Origin: an uncultured Kordia sp.
GTDB lineage: Bacteria > Bacteroidota > Bacteroidia > Flavobacteriales > Flavobacteriaceae
Length of the DNA stretch: 64,000 nucleotides
Assembly (NCBI RefSeq): GCF_947496985.1
Contig: NZ_CANMEZ010000008.1
Location: 124,001 to 188,000 of the forward strand
Reading direction: 5' to 3'
Below the pieces are notes generated by a model. That model was not told where the DNA came from. It did no database searches and worked only from the letters and a program-made list of their open reading frames with translations. Below are positions 40,517-51,317 of the stretch, in pieces. Positions within the stretch are counted from its first letter, which is position 1. Each line of letters begins with the position of its first letter. Position numbers and translations under genes: made by a program.

Positions 40517-42244
40517 ATGAAAAAAATATGCATCTTATTTTTCTTTGTTCAACTAGCATTTGGACAAACACCAACATCAACAAATGGAGAAACTGTCATC
40601 AAAATTGTATATGGTGGGGATTTAAAGGTGGATGAAAATAAATATCCAGGTGCTAAAATCTTTTCAAAAACTAAAACAGGACAAGTTCGATTTGAACATG
40701 AAGGAATGGATCTTTGGTGCGATAGAGCTGTGTTATTTCAGAATAGAAACTGGGTAAAAGCATATGGAAATGTATTCATCCAACAAGGTGATTCCGTAGA
40801 AATGACTAGTGAATATATTGAATATGATGGGAATACTAAATTAGCGGTTTCCAAACGAAATGTACGTTTGCAAAATACAGATATGGAACTTAAAACTGAT
40901 ACATTGTATTTTGACCGTAACTTACAAGAAGCGTATTTTACAACCAAAGGAGTTGTAAAAGATAGTGCCACAACGTTGACGAGTATTGAAGGACGTTACT
41001 TTATGCAAAAAAACAAGTATCAGTTTTTAAAAGATGTAGAAATTACGAATCCTGAATACACAGTAAACTCCACACAATTAGACTATTACACAGACTCCAA
41101 ACATGCATACATGTATGGACCTTCCACTATTAAAGGAAAAGAATATACCATATTTTGTAAGCGTGGATTTTACAATACGATCACTGAAAAAGGATATTTT
41201 GTCAAAGAATCTCGGATTGATTATGACAATAGAATTATCAACGGAGATAGTTTATACTTTGAAAAAAGCACCGAATTTGCTTCTGCAACGAACAATATAA
41301 AAATAACGGACACCATCAATAATATGATTTTGAAAGGTCATTATGGTGAAGTCTACAAAGCAAAAGATTCTGCTTTTATTACCAAGCGAGCGGTTGCCAT
41401 TAGTTTGGTTGAAACTGATTCAATGTATATTCACGGAGATCGTCTATTAGTAACTGGTCCGGCAGAGAATAGAGTTATTCGTGCATACAGAAATGTAAAG
41501 TTTTTCAAAACAGACATGAGCGGAAAATGTGATTCTTTGTTTGCGGATAACAAATCAGGAATTACAAAAATGATACGCAAACCGATTATGTGGAATGGTG
41601 ATAGTCAAATGACTGGCGACACTATTTTCTTGATTTCGGATGTAAAAACTGAAAAATTAGATTCTTTAAAAGTAATTAACAATGCTTTTATTGTACAAAA
41701 AGATACACTTGGCGACGGATACAATCAGGTAAAAGGAAAAAATTTGTACGGAAAGTTTGAAGACAATAAGCTATACGAAGTTGATGTTATCAAAAACACT
41801 GAAGTTGTGTACTTTATGTATAATGATAAGAATGAATTTATTGGAATTAATAAAACCATTTGTAGCGCTATTAATTTGACATTAAATAACAATCAAATTG
41901 AAGATATTACATTTTTCACACGACCTGATGGTGTGATTTACCCTGATAAGGATTTACCAAAAAATGCACGGAAACTCCGTGGTTTTATTTGGCGTGGCGA
42001 TGAACGCATGTATTCCAAAGATGATATTTTTGATGAAGATGATAACAATATTGTACTACCCGTAATTCGTGGTATCAATAACGCTATGGATCCATTAGAA
42101 GAAGAAAAAAATTCTAACGAGAAAAAAGAAAAAACTGTTACAAAGTTAAAAGCGACTCCTCCAAAAAAGAAAAAAGCTTACAATAAAAAGAAACTAATTG
42201 CACAACCTGCTTCAAAAGATAAAAAGAAGTTGGAAAAACAATAA
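40517..42244 (+). CDS. OstA-like/LptA-domain protein
   Basis: Signal peptide; WCDRAVLFQNRNWVKAYGNVFIQQGDSVEMTSEYIEYDGNTKLAVSKRNVRLQ; Lys-rich C-terminus. Confidence 0.85.
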   Translation: MKKICILFFFVQLAFGQTPTSTNGETVIKIVYGGDLKVDENKYPGAKIFSKTKTGQVRFEHEGMDLWCDRAVLFQNRNWVKAYGNVFIQQGDSVEMTSEYIEYDGNTKLAVSKRNVRLQNTDMELKTDTLYFDRNLQEAYFTTKGVVKDSATTLTSIEGRYFMQKNKYQFLKDVEITNPEYTVNSTQLDYYTDSKHAYMYGPSTIKGKEYTIFCKRGFYNTITEKGYFVKESRIDYDNRIINGDSLYFEKSTEFASATNNIKITDTINNMILKGHYGEVYKAKDSAFITKRAVAISLVETDSMYIHGDRLLVTGPAENRVIRAYRNVKFFKTDMSGKCDSLFADNKSGITKMIRKPIMWNGDSQMTGDTIFLISDVKTEKLDSLKVINNAFIVQKDTLGDGYNQVKGKNLYGKFEDNKLYEVDVIKNTEVVYFMYNDKNEFIGINKTICSAINLTLNNNQIEDITFFTRPDGVIYPDKDLPKNARKLRGFIWRGDERMYSKDDIFDEDDNNIVLPVIRGINNAMDPLEEEKNSNEKKEKTVTKLKATPPKKKKAYNKKKLIAQPASKDKKKLEKQ

Positions 42245-42406
42245 GTTAGATTCAAAATGAAATTGAGTTTAAAAACAACTTTTGAATATTTAATCTTTCA
42301 ATTATCAACATCAACCTGTAACATATTTTGATTTTATATGTCTAAATAATAAATACATTTAACATATGAACGATCAAGTTATAATTCCAAAACCAGTAAA
42401 AAGAAA

Positions 42407-42868
42407 ATGACACTTCTCGTAATAGGAAGTTTAATTTTTATAATTGCAGGTTTCTATATCTATTCAACAGAAAGCAATCTAAAATTCATAGGAATCATTG
42501 GGATTTTGTTTTTTGGTCTTACAGGAGTAACAGGTATTCGGAGACTCATAAAACCAAAAGCAGCTTTAATTATAAATTCAAAAGGAATCACGGATAATTC
42601 TACAGTTACAAGTGTCGGTTTTATCCCTTGGAAAGATGTCATAGGTTTTCAACCAGTCAAAGTAACTTCAAATAATTTTTTAGTTGTACAGGTAAAAAAT
42701 CCAACTACATATATTGATAACAGCAAAAACATGCTCACTAAACAAAGTTTGAAATACAATTATAGTAGTTTCAACTCTCCTATTGCAATTGGAGAAGTAA
42801 CACTTCCTTTAAAATTAACTGAAGTTGAAAAAATATTATTAAACGCTTTAAAGAAATACAATTTGTAA
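42407..42868 (+). CDS. STM3941-like small membrane protein
   Basis: Two N-terminal TM segments then LIINSKGITDNSTVTSVGFIPWKDVIGFQPVKV. Confidence 0.65.
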   Translation: MTLLVIGSLIFIIAGFYIYSTESNLKFIGIIGILFFGLTGVTGIRRLIKPKAALIINSKGITDNSTVTSVGFIPWKDVIGFQPVKVTSNNFLVVQVKNPTTYIDNSKNMLTKQSLKYNYSSFNSPIAIGEVTLPLKLTEVEKILLNALKKYNL

Positions 42869-42895
42869 GTCTTACTGTAATTCTCTGAAAAAACA

Positions 42896-42945
42896 CCATA
42901 AAAAAAGAAAACCTGAGAAAAATTTCCCAGGTTTTTAATAATTAC
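42896..42945. terminator. Bidirectional hairpin terminator
   Basis: AAAACCTGAGAAAAATTTCCCAGGTTTTTAA between convergent genes. Confidence 0.65.
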
Positions 42946-42959
42946 TACTGTTCAATAAA

Positions 42960-43124
42960 TTACCACCAAGTACAAATAAGGATATGAGGTAAGTTTATAT
43001 CACATTTAGAATTTAAATTAGAGCAAACAAAAGAAGCTAGTGTTCCTCCTTTATTTAAATCTTTCTCAAAGTTAGAAATTGCTTTTTTGTTTAATTTTAA
43101 TGCTTTTAAATTTCTTTTTTTCAT
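42960..43124 (-). CDS. GG-leader precursor peptide (class I lanthipeptide-type), orphan, 54 aa
   Basis: Manual translation: MKKRNLKALKLNKKAISNFEKDLNKGG / TLASFVCSNLNSKCDINLPHILICTWW*. Not in the ORF track. Confidence 0.72.
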   Translation of the reverse strand: MKKRNLKALKLNKKAISNFEKDLNKGGTLASFVCSNLNSKCDINLPHILICTWW

Positions 43125-43450
43125 AATAATATGTTTTTAATGTTAATATCTCTAATTTAATACACAGAAGCTCTTGAAAAAAGAAAAGCAAGTCCATATT
43201 TATGAATTGTAAGCATAAAAAATAAAGAAAAATTTTACAATTTAAACACTTTAGAGAAATTACTTAGTCATTTTGAAAGTCTAGTAACCAAACGAAAATC
43301 AAAACCTTTATATTCGTTTTTTGCTATGTGAAGTAATTTCAAATTTAACTTTGTGAACAAAAAGAAATTAGAAAAACAATAATTCAAAAAAACTACTAAT
43401 CATTTACTTCTTCAATCATATAATTTTTCAACTACATCAATATAACTTCG

Positions 43451-43458
43451 TATCTTTG
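43451..43458 (+). promoter_or_regulatory. Bacteroidetes -7 element (TATCTTTG)
   Basis: TAnnTTTG about 27 nt upstream of ATG 43486. Confidence 0.5.
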
Positions 43459-43485
43459 CAAACAGTTTTTTGAAGGAGATTTTAC

Positions 43486-44667
43486 ATGAAAGAAGATTTT
43501 TTCACATACCAAGCACAAACAACACCGCATCCGTTAGCCATGGAAGTGTCTCATGCTGATGGAAGCTATATTTATGACACCAACAACAAAGCCTATTTAG
43601 ATTTTGTTGCAGGTGTTTCTGCATGTAGTTTAGGACACAAACATCCAAGAGTTGTAAAAGCGATCAAAGATCAATTAGATAAATATTTGCATGTAATGGT
43701 GTATGGAGAATATGTGCAAAAAACTGCCGTAGAATTCACAAAACTATTAGCTACTCAATTACCTGATCCGTTAGAAAAAACGTATCTAACCAACTCAGGA
43801 ACGGAAGCTATTGAAGGTGCTATGAAACTAGCCAAACGCGTGACGGGTCGTTCCGAATTAATTGCTGCAAAACATGCTTATCATGGTAATACACAAGGCG
43901 CTATGAGCATTATGGGGTTTGAAGAACGCAAACAAGCATTTAGACCTTTATTGCCAGATGTAAATTTCATTGAATTCAATAATGAAGGCGATTTAGGAAA
44001 AATTACTAGCAAAACAGCTGGTGTTATTTTAGAAACGATTCAAGGTGGCGCAGGATTTATTGAACCTAAAAATAAATATTTAAAAAAAGTAAAAGAACGT
44101 TGTGAAGCCGTTGGTGCTTTACTCATATTAGATGAAATCCAACCTGGATTTGGAAGAACTGGAAAGCTATTCGGATTTCAAAACTATGATGTCATTCCTG
44201 ATATTGTAGTGATGGGAAAAGGAATGGGTGGCGGAATGCCCGTTGGTGCCTTTACAGCTTCTGCTAAATTGATGGATTCTTTACAAGATCAACCAAAACT
44301 AGGACACATTACAACCTTTGGTGGTCATCCTGTAATTGCTGCCGCAAGTTTGGCTACTTTACAAGAAATCACGGAAAGTGATCTAATGACACAAACTTTA
44401 GAAAAAGAAAAACTATTCAGAAGCTTATTACAACACAAATACATCGAAGAAATTAGAGGAAAAGGGTTAATGCTTTCGCTAATTGTAAAAAATTCTGACA
44501 TCGCAAATCAAATTATTTTAGGTTGTCAAGAAGAAGGATTGATTCTATTTTGGCTACTTTTTGAACCAAAAGCAGTAAGAATTACGCCTCCTTTAACCAT
44601 CTCTGAAGAAGAAATAAAGCTAGGTTGCGCTATAATTTTGAAAGTTTTACAACGTATTAAAGACTAA
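43486..44667 (+). CDS. Class III PLP-dependent aminotransferase
   Basis: DFVAGVSACSLGHKHPRVVKAI; LTNSGTEAIEGAMKLAKR; LLILDEIQPGFGRTGKLFGFQ; MGKGMGGGMPVGAF. Confidence 0.94.
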   Translation: MKEDFFTYQAQTTPHPLAMEVSHADGSYIYDTNNKAYLDFVAGVSACSLGHKHPRVVKAIKDQLDKYLHVMVYGEYVQKTAVEFTKLLATQLPDPLEKTYLTNSGTEAIEGAMKLAKRVTGRSELIAAKHAYHGNTQGAMSIMGFEERKQAFRPLLPDVNFIEFNNEGDLGKITSKTAGVILETIQGGAGFIEPKNKYLKKVKERCEAVGALLILDEIQPGFGRTGKLFGFQNYDVIPDIVVMGKGMGGGMPVGAFTASAKLMDSLQDQPKLGHITTFGGHPVIAAASLATLQEITESDLMTQTLEKEKLFRSLLQHKYIEEIRGKGLMLSLIVKNSDIANQIILGCQEEGLILFWLLFEPKAVRITPPLTISEEEIKLGCAIILKVLQRIKD

Positions 44668-44859
44668 ATAACTCACGTATTCGTTATGAATACAAACACC
44701 ATCAACCTCACTAACCAAACAACCAGCTAAAAATCAAATAGTTGTCATTTTCACAACACTGATTATTGTTGATTAATTTGTTGAAAACAAAAAAAAAATT
44801 GTTTCAAAACAACAGAATGTTCAACTACATTTAATGTAATAGAAAACTAAAAACGCGTA

Positions 44860-46266
44860 TTGCCTATGCTATTTAGCTCTAATGAAGATCAAAATTTTGC
44901 TTTATCGAGATTTGAATCAATGTTGAAAACTAATAATGTTTTCTTTTTTGATTCTGCTGAATTTGAAGAAATCATTCATCACTACCTTGATACTGGAAAA
45001 ATAGGTTTAGCAAAAAAAGCCATCAAAATAGGATTAGAACAACATCCGAGTTCTGTGAATTTAAAACTCATGGAAATCGAATTGATGGTGTTTGAAAATA
45101 AGTTAGATGAAGCTGAGAAATTGCTAGACGCACTATATGTATTAGAGACGTCAAACGCGGAAGTGTACATTCAGAAAGCAAATATTCTATCCAAAAGAGA
45201 TCAACATTACAAAGCCATTGAATTGCTGAAAATGTCATTACAATACAGTAATGACAAAGCTGACGTGAATTCGTTAATCGGAATGGAATATCTATTTATA
45301 GACGATTTCAAAGAAGCTAAAAAGTACTTCATGAAGTGCATTGAGCTTGATATTGATGATTATTCTTCTTTATACAATATCATTTATTGTTTTGAATTTC
45401 TAGAAGATATTGACGGCGCTATTAGCTATTTGAACGAATACATTGACAAAAATCCATATTCTGAAGTCGCTTGGCATCAATTAGGAAAGCAATATTTTAT
45501 TAAAAAAATGTTTCCAGAAGCATTAGCTGCTTTTGATTTTGCCATCATTGCAGATGATCGTTTTATTGGTGCATATCTTGAAAAAGGGAAAGTACTAGAA
45601 AAACTTGGCGAATATGAAGAAGCAATTCATAACTATCAAATGACGCTTGAGTTGGACGATCCAACTTCATTTGCGTATTTGCGTATGGGAAAATGCTATG
45701 AAAAATTAGGTCAAAAAGACTTAGCCGTAAAATTTTACTACAAAACGGTTCATGAAGATCCGTTATTAGATAAAGGCTGGACAGCCATTACAGATTTTTA
45801 CGTAAAGCAAGAAAACTTCCAGAAAGCTTTGTATTATGTAAACAAAGCCATCAATATAGATACGGAAAATGTTTCCTATTGGAAACGTTCTGCTGAAATT
45901 CACAGAGCATTACAACTCTATGAAGAAGCAGACATTGCCTATCAGAAAACGGTGGAACTTGGTAATTATGAACTCAGTACTTGGGTTGCTTGGGCAGATA
46001 TTTTAAAACTTCTAGGAGAATATGAAAACACAACGCACGTATTATTACAAGCGTTAGAATTCTATCCTGATAATGCAAAAATAGAATACAGATTGGCTGG
46101 AATTTATTTTACACTTTGCGAACAAAACAAAGGAACATTTCATTTAAAAAACGCATTGCGAAACGATTTCAAGAAGCACTTAATGTTTCAACAACTATTT
46201 CCAAATGTATTTATGAGAGTTTCTGTGAAAAATATTATTTCACAATTTAAAAAATCGTCCACATAA
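44860..46266 (+). CDS. TPR repeat protein
   Basis: Multiple tetratricopeptide helices, e.g. GAYLEKGKVLEKLGEYEEAIHNYQMTLELDDPTSFAYLRMGKCYEKLG. Confidence 0.92.
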   Translation: MPMLFSSNEDQNFALSRFESMLKTNNVFFFDSAEFEEIIHHYLDTGKIGLAKKAIKIGLEQHPSSVNLKLMEIELMVFENKLDEAEKLLDALYVLETSNAEVYIQKANILSKRDQHYKAIELLKMSLQYSNDKADVNSLIGMEYLFIDDFKEAKKYFMKCIELDIDDYSSLYNIIYCFEFLEDIDGAISYLNEYIDKNPYSEVAWHQLGKQYFIKKMFPEALAAFDFAIIADDRFIGAYLEKGKVLEKLGEYEEAIHNYQMTLELDDPTSFAYLRMGKCYEKLGQKDLAVKFYYKTVHEDPLLDKGWTAITDFYVKQENFQKALYYVNKAINIDTENVSYWKRSAEIHRALQLYEEADIAYQKTVELGNYELSTWVAWADILKLLGEYENTTHVLLQALEFYPDNAKIEYRLAGIYFTLCEQNKGTFHLKNALRNDFKKHLMFQQLFPNVFMRVSVKNIISQFKKSST

Positions 46267-46273
46267 AATTCCA

Positions 46274-46281
46274 TACTTTTG
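46274..46281 (+). promoter_or_regulatory. Bacteroidetes -7 element (TACTTTTG)
   Basis: TAnnTTTG upstream of the first DUF368 gene. Confidence 0.4.
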
Positions 46282-46359
46282 CGTGTACATTTTTCTATAG
46301 CATAATTTTTCATGTTGCTATAGATTAAAATGAAATGAACTCATAATACACAGCAACAC

Positions 46360-47301
46360 ATGAATAGAAGTCTATTCGATTACGTATTAATCACGTTAAA
46401 AGGACTCGCAATGGGCGCAGCCGATGTAGTTCCAGGCGTTTCTGGCGGAACAATTGCCTTTATTTCTGGAATATATGAAGAACTCATTACATCTATCAAT
46501 AATGTAAATTTAGATTTACTAAAAACGTTAAGAAAAGAAGGTATAAAAGCCGCTTGGAAACAACTAAACGGAAATTTCTTATTTGCCCTATTAATAGGAA
46601 TTGGGATCAGTATTCTATCCTTAGCAAAAGTCATCAAATCGTTACTAAATAATGAACCTGTATTATTATGGGCATTTTTCTTCGGATTGGTAATTGCTAG
46701 TATTCTATTCATCGGAAAACAAATAAAAACATGGAATTGGAAAACGATTCTTGGTTTTACACTTGGCGCGATCATAGCCTACTACATCACAACCTTACCA
46801 AGTGGCGAGCAAAGCATCAACTCGTCATGGTTTATATTTATTGCAGGCGCATTGGCAATTTGCGCTATGATTCTTCCTGGAATCTCAGGAGCATTCATTT
46901 TAGTACTTTTAGGCGCATATGAACCCGTTTTGGGCGCTATAAACAATAAAGACATCAAAACGATTGCCATATTTGCTGTCGGAGCTGTTGTTGGATTGTT
47001 ATCATTTTCAAAAATATTAAAATGGTTATTTAGCAATTACAACAACTTAACCTTAGCCGTTTTATCCGGGTTTATCTTAGGATCATTAAATAAAATTTGG
47101 CCTTGGAAAATCATTACAGGAACACGTGTAGATTCGCATGGAGAAACTGTGAATGTGTATGGAAAAAGTATTCTGCCAAATACATTTGAAACAACAAATA
47201 ACTTAGACTCTCAACTTCTTTTTGCAATTGTGTTGATGGTTGTCGGATTTCTAACTATTTTTATAATGGAAAAATTCGCTACAAAAAAGCAGTCTAACTA
47301 A
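46360..47301 (+). CDS. DUF368-family polytopic membrane protein
   Basis: LKGLAMGAADVVPGVSGGTIAFISGIYEELI; MILPGISGAFILVLLGAYEPVL. Confidence 0.93.
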   Translation: MNRSLFDYVLITLKGLAMGAADVVPGVSGGTIAFISGIYEELITSINNVNLDLLKTLRKEGIKAAWKQLNGNFLFALLIGIGISILSLAKVIKSLLNNEPVLLWAFFFGLVIASILFIGKQIKTWNWKTILGFTLGAIIAYYITTLPSGEQSINSSWFIFIAGALAICAMILPGISGAFILVLLGAYEPVLGAINNKDIKTIAIFAVGAVVGLLSFSKILKWLFSNYNNLTLAVLSGFILGSLNKIWPWKIITGTRVDSHGETVNVYGKSILPNTFETTNNLDSQLLFAIVLMVVGFLTIFIMEKFATKKQSN

Positions 47302-47321
47302 TGCTCAATCGCTAAAAATAT

Positions 47322-48338
47322 ATGCAAAGCACTCGAACGCTCAAAGATAAAATCTTCCTTATCATAAAAGGATTAGCAATGGGCGCGGCAAACAAAGTTC
47401 CAGGAGTTTCTGGTGGTGTTGTAGCATTTGTAGCAGGCTTTTACGAAGAGTTTATCTATTCGTTACAAAGAATCAATGGAAAAGCGTTCAAATTACTTTT
47501 TAACGGACGTTTTAGAAGTTTTTATCAATACATTAACGGAAAGTTTTTAGGCTTACTTATTCTTGGAATGCTAATCAGTTATTTTAGTGTTTCTAAAATT
47601 CTCGATTACTTCATTCAATATTACGAACTTTATGTTTGGTCAGCTTTTTTTGGAATGATTCTCGGTTCGATATATTACATTGCAAAAGATTTTAAACACT
47701 GGAATCGTTCTACAATCCTAAGTTTAATTATCGGAACTGTGGTTGGAATTGCCATTAGTTTGATGAATCCTGCCAAAGAAAACGATCATTTAGCTTTTGT
47801 TTTTATTTGTGGAATCATTAGCGTTTCTGGTATGACATTACCCGGACTTTCAGGTTCGTTTATCTTGATTCTTCTCGGAAACTACGTATTACTCTTAGTA
47901 GATTCTGTAAATGCTCTATATGATACAATCGCAGATATGCTACAAGGCAACTTTTCGTTTACCAGTAATACAGAACGTATTCGCGACTTAAAAATTCTTG
48001 CCGTATTTACAGCAGGTTCCACTGTCGGATTAGTTACACTTTCACATTTACTAAATTATGTTTTAAAACACTATAAAAATATTACAACAGCAATTATTAT
48101 CGGATTTATTTCTGGTTCACTTGGCGTAGTATGGCCATGGAAAGAAACCATTTATAAAACGGATGAAGCAGGTATATTTTTGCTCGATTCAAATAATAAA
48201 CAAATCATTCAAAATTATAAACGTATGATCCCAGACTTTTCTTCTGGAGACACTTGGATAGGCGTTTTCTTTATTCTCATTGGAATTTCAATAGTATTAG
48301 CTTTAGATTGGTATGGAAAAAGAACTCGAAACATATAA
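47322..48338 (+). CDS. DUF368-family polytopic membrane protein (paralogue)
   Basis: IKGLAMGAANKVPGVSGGVVAFVAGFYEEFI; MTLPGLSGSFILILLGNYVLLL. Confidence 0.93.
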   Translation: MQSTRTLKDKIFLIIKGLAMGAANKVPGVSGGVVAFVAGFYEEFIYSLQRINGKAFKLLFNGRFRSFYQYINGKFLGLLILGMLISYFSVSKILDYFIQYYELYVWSAFFGMILGSIYYIAKDFKHWNRSTILSLIIGTVVGIAISLMNPAKENDHLAFVFICGIISVSGMTLPGLSGSFILILLGNYVLLLVDSVNALYDTIADMLQGNFSFTSNTERIRDLKILAVFTAGSTVGLVTLSHLLNYVLKHYKNITTAIIIGFISGSLGVVWPWKETIYKTDEAGIFLLDSNNKQIIQNYKRMIPDFSSGDTWIGVFFILIGISIVLALDWYGKRTRNI

Positions 48339-49074
48339 TGCACTTTTCGGATTGCTCGGAAAACATATTGCGTATTCGTTTTCCAGAGGTTATTTTAAAA
48401 ATAAATTCAAAACCTTACAACTTTCTGATTATCACTACACAAATTTTGATATTCCAAAAATTGAAGACTTTTCAAAAATCATCAAGCAATATCCTAATCT
48501 CAAAGGAATGAACGTTACTATTCCCTACAAAGAGGACGTGATTCCTTTTCTTGACGATTTACACAAAAAAGCAGAAAAAATTGGTGCCGTTAATACGATT
48601 AAAATTAAAAAAGACGGAAGTCTAAAAGGATACAATACAGATTGTTATGGTTTTAAAAAATCAATCAAACCGTATCTTAAAAGACATCATAAAAAAGCAT
48701 TAATTCTTGGAACTGGAGGCGCTTCCAAAGCCATTGCTTTTGTTTTTGAAGAATTGAATATTGATTATAAATTTGTTTCTAGAAAACCTAAAAACGAACA
48801 AACGATTTCATATCAAGACTTAAGCGAGAAATTAATGAAATCGCATCCAATTATTGTGAATTGCACACCACTGGGTACATTTCCAAAAATTGAAGAATGC
48901 CCAGATGTTCCATATAAATATGTTTCCAAAGACTTTTTATTGTTCGATTTAATTTACAATCCGTCAGAAACTACCTTTTTAAAACTTGGTCGATTGCAAG
49001 GAGCGCAAATTGCAAATGGTTACAGAATGTTAGAATTTCAAGCAGAAAAAGCTTGGAAAATCTGGAATTCTTAA
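48313..49074 (+). CDS. aroE: Shikimate dehydrogenase
   Basis: LKGMNVTIPYKEDVIPFLD; AVNTIKI; GYNTDCYGF; LILGTGGASKAIAF. Overlaps the DUF368 stop by 26 nt. Confidence 0.95.
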   Translation: MEKELETYNALFGLLGKHIAYSFSRGYFKNKFKTLQLSDYHYTNFDIPKIEDFSKIIKQYPNLKGMNVTIPYKEDVIPFLDDLHKKAEKIGAVNTIKIKKDGSLKGYNTDCYGFKKSIKPYLKRHHKKALILGTGGASKAIAFVFEELNIDYKFVSRKPKNEQTISYQDLSEKLMKSHPIIVNCTPLGTFPKIEECPDVPYKYVSKDFLLFDLIYNPSETTFLKLGRLQGAQIANGYRMLEFQAEKAWKIWNS

Positions 49075-49166
49075 AAAAACCTGCATTTTTTCCCGTTTTT
49101 AACGCAGTTTCTCATCTGTAAAACTTTGTCGTTTTGTTTCTTGTTAGTATATTCGGACTTTAAAGC

Positions 49167-51272
49167 TTGAAAAAGAAAGAACGAACCCAAACATTTTTTA
49201 TGATGTTAGAAGACAAAAATGAGAACCTGCCAGACGCAGAAGGAAATTTAGAATCACAACCAACTCCAGAAAACACTGAAGAAACAACCGTTACTCCGGA
49301 AGCTGAAGTTGAGAATGTTACTGAAAGTGAAGTAGCAACTGAAACTCAAAATACAGAAGAAGTTGAAACGGAAGCTGAGGAAGTCATAGCACAAGAAGCT
49401 ACAGAACCTTCAGAAATTACTGAGGAAACTGAAGAAGTTGTTGCTGAAACGCAAGATGCTGTTGAAGAATCTGAACAAACGATAGAAGAACATCAGGAAG
49501 CTGTAAATGAAGTGCATGAAAATGTTGCGGAAGATGCGGAAGATGAAAGTGCTAGTGAACGTCATGTAATTCCAGTACTTGATTACCATTCTATGACAAT
49601 GGATGATCTTGTAATTGAGTTAGAAAAATTGGTTCAGAACGAAAAAGTTCAAGCTATAAAAGAACACGTCGATGGTATTAAAACGGAATTCAATTTAAAA
49701 TTCAACGAAGTTTTAGAACAACGTAAAGAAGAGTTTTTAGCTGAAGGCGGAAATATAATTGACTTCCATTTTAACCTTCCAGTTAAAGGAAAATTCAATG
49801 TTGCATACAATGCATATCGTACAAAACGTTCCGATTACTATAAGAGTTTAGAAAAAGATTTAAATGCCAACTTAGAAAAGCGTTTATCTTTAATTGAAGA
49901 ACTCAAAGGTTTGTTAAATGTTGAAGAAAATATCAACACAACCTACAAACATTTCAAGCAAATTCAAGAAGAATGGCGTAACGCTGGTTCTATTCCAAAA
50001 ACACAATACAATAATGTTTGGCGTACATATCACCACCATGTAGAACGTTTTTATGACTTTTTACATTTGAATAGAGATTTACGTGATTTAGACTTCAAAC
50101 ACAATTATGCTGAAAAGCAAAAGATTGTAGCTCGTGCGGAAGAATTATCGCAAGAAGAAGATATCATTCATGCATTTAGAGAGTTACAAAACTTACACCG
50201 AATCTGGAAAGAAGATATTGGACCTGTTGCAAAAGAATTACGTGAAGATATATGGAATCAATTTAGTGCAGCTACGAAGTTGATTCATGATAGACGTCAA
50301 GAATATTTCAAAAATATAGATAAGATTTACGAACAAAATTTAGTTGTAAAGGAAGAAATCATTGAGAAGATCAAAGAGATTTCTGGCGGAACTTACAATG
50401 TTCATAATCAATGGCAAAATAAAATTAAAGAGATTGAGAAATTGCGTGAAGCGTTTTTCAATGCTGGAAAAGTGCCATTAAAAGTGAATGAAGGTACTTG
50501 GGCAAAATTCAAGCAAGCAGTTCGTGAATTTAATGCAAATAAAAATGCATTCTACAAATCATTAAAGAAAGAGCAGCAAGAAAATTTAGCTAAGAAATTA
50601 GCTCTAATTGAATTGGCTGAATCTTTAAAAGATAATGACGATTGGTCAGCTACAACTCCACAAATGAAGAAAGTACAAGCCGATTGGAAAAAGATTGGCC
50701 ATGTACCAAAGAAAATTTCTGATAAAGTTTGGAAGCAATTCAAAAATGCTTGTAATCATTATTTTGATAAATTACATGCTCAGAAAAACAAAGCAAACGA
50801 AGGTGAATTAGAAGCTTTAGAGAAAAAGCAAACCTTCTTGGACGCTATGGAAGCGTTTGAATTATCTGGTGACACAAAACAAGATATTGAAACAATTAAG
50901 GAAAAAATTGCTGAATGGAAAACAATTGGTAGAGTTCCTTATAATAAGAAAAATATTGACAATAAGTTCAACAAGGTTATTGACGGATTGTTCAAGAAAT
51001 TGAACATTGATAAGCAAGAATCTGAGTTGATCAAATACAGTAATCGTTTAGATAATTTAGATGCTGACAAAATTAACTCTGAACGTATTTTCATTCGCAG
51101 AAAGATTGATGATATTTCTGGAGAAATTCGTCAGTTGGAAAACAACTTACAATTTTTCTCTAATTCATCATCTAACAGTCCAATGTTGAAAAAAGTACAT
51201 CAAGATATTGAAAAACACAAAAGAGCATTAGATACTTGGAAAGCAAAATTACAACAGTTAAGATCGTTGTAA
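49167..51272 (+). CDS. DUF349 repeat protein with acidic N-terminal tail
   Basis: Repeated WK.IG.VPK...VWKQFK units; Glu-rich N-terminus. Start probably 49200-49206 (MMLEDKNENL). Confidence 0.88.
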   Translation: MKKKERTQTFFMMLEDKNENLPDAEGNLESQPTPENTEETTVTPEAEVENVTESEVATETQNTEEVETEAEEVIAQEATEPSEITEETEEVVAETQDAVEESEQTIEEHQEAVNEVHENVAEDAEDESASERHVIPVLDYHSMTMDDLVIELEKLVQNEKVQAIKEHVDGIKTEFNLKFNEVLEQRKEEFLAEGGNIIDFHFNLPVKGKFNVAYNAYRTKRSDYYKSLEKDLNANLEKRLSLIEELKGLLNVEENINTTYKHFKQIQEEWRNAGSIPKTQYNNVWRTYHHHVERFYDFLHLNRDLRDLDFKHNYAEKQKIVARAEELSQEEDIIHAFRELQNLHRIWKEDIGPVAKELREDIWNQFSAATKLIHDRRQEYFKNIDKIYEQNLVVKEEIIEKIKEISGGTYNVHNQWQNKIKEIEKLREAFFNAGKVPLKVNEGTWAKFKQAVREFNANKNAFYKSLKKEQQENLAKKLALIELAESLKDNDDWSATTPQMKKVQADWKKIGHVPKKISDKVWKQFKNACNHYFDKLHAQKNKANEGELEALEKKQTFLDAMEAFELSGDTKQDIETIKEKIAEWKTIGRVPYNKKNIDNKFNKVIDGLFKKLNIDKQESELIKYSNRLDNLDADKINSERIFIRRKIDDISGEIRQLENNLQFFSNSSSNSPMLKKVHQDIEKHKRALDTWKAKLQQLRSL

Positions 51273-51317
51273 ATGTAGTATTTCGCATTTCGACTCCGCT
51301 CAATGCATAAAATATAA

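Noticed and set aside
49260-49560. Glu/Thr-rich low-complexity N-terminus of the DUF349 protein as a separate repeat system
   Set aside because: Continuous with the DUF349 ORF and common as a disordered acidic tail in this family.
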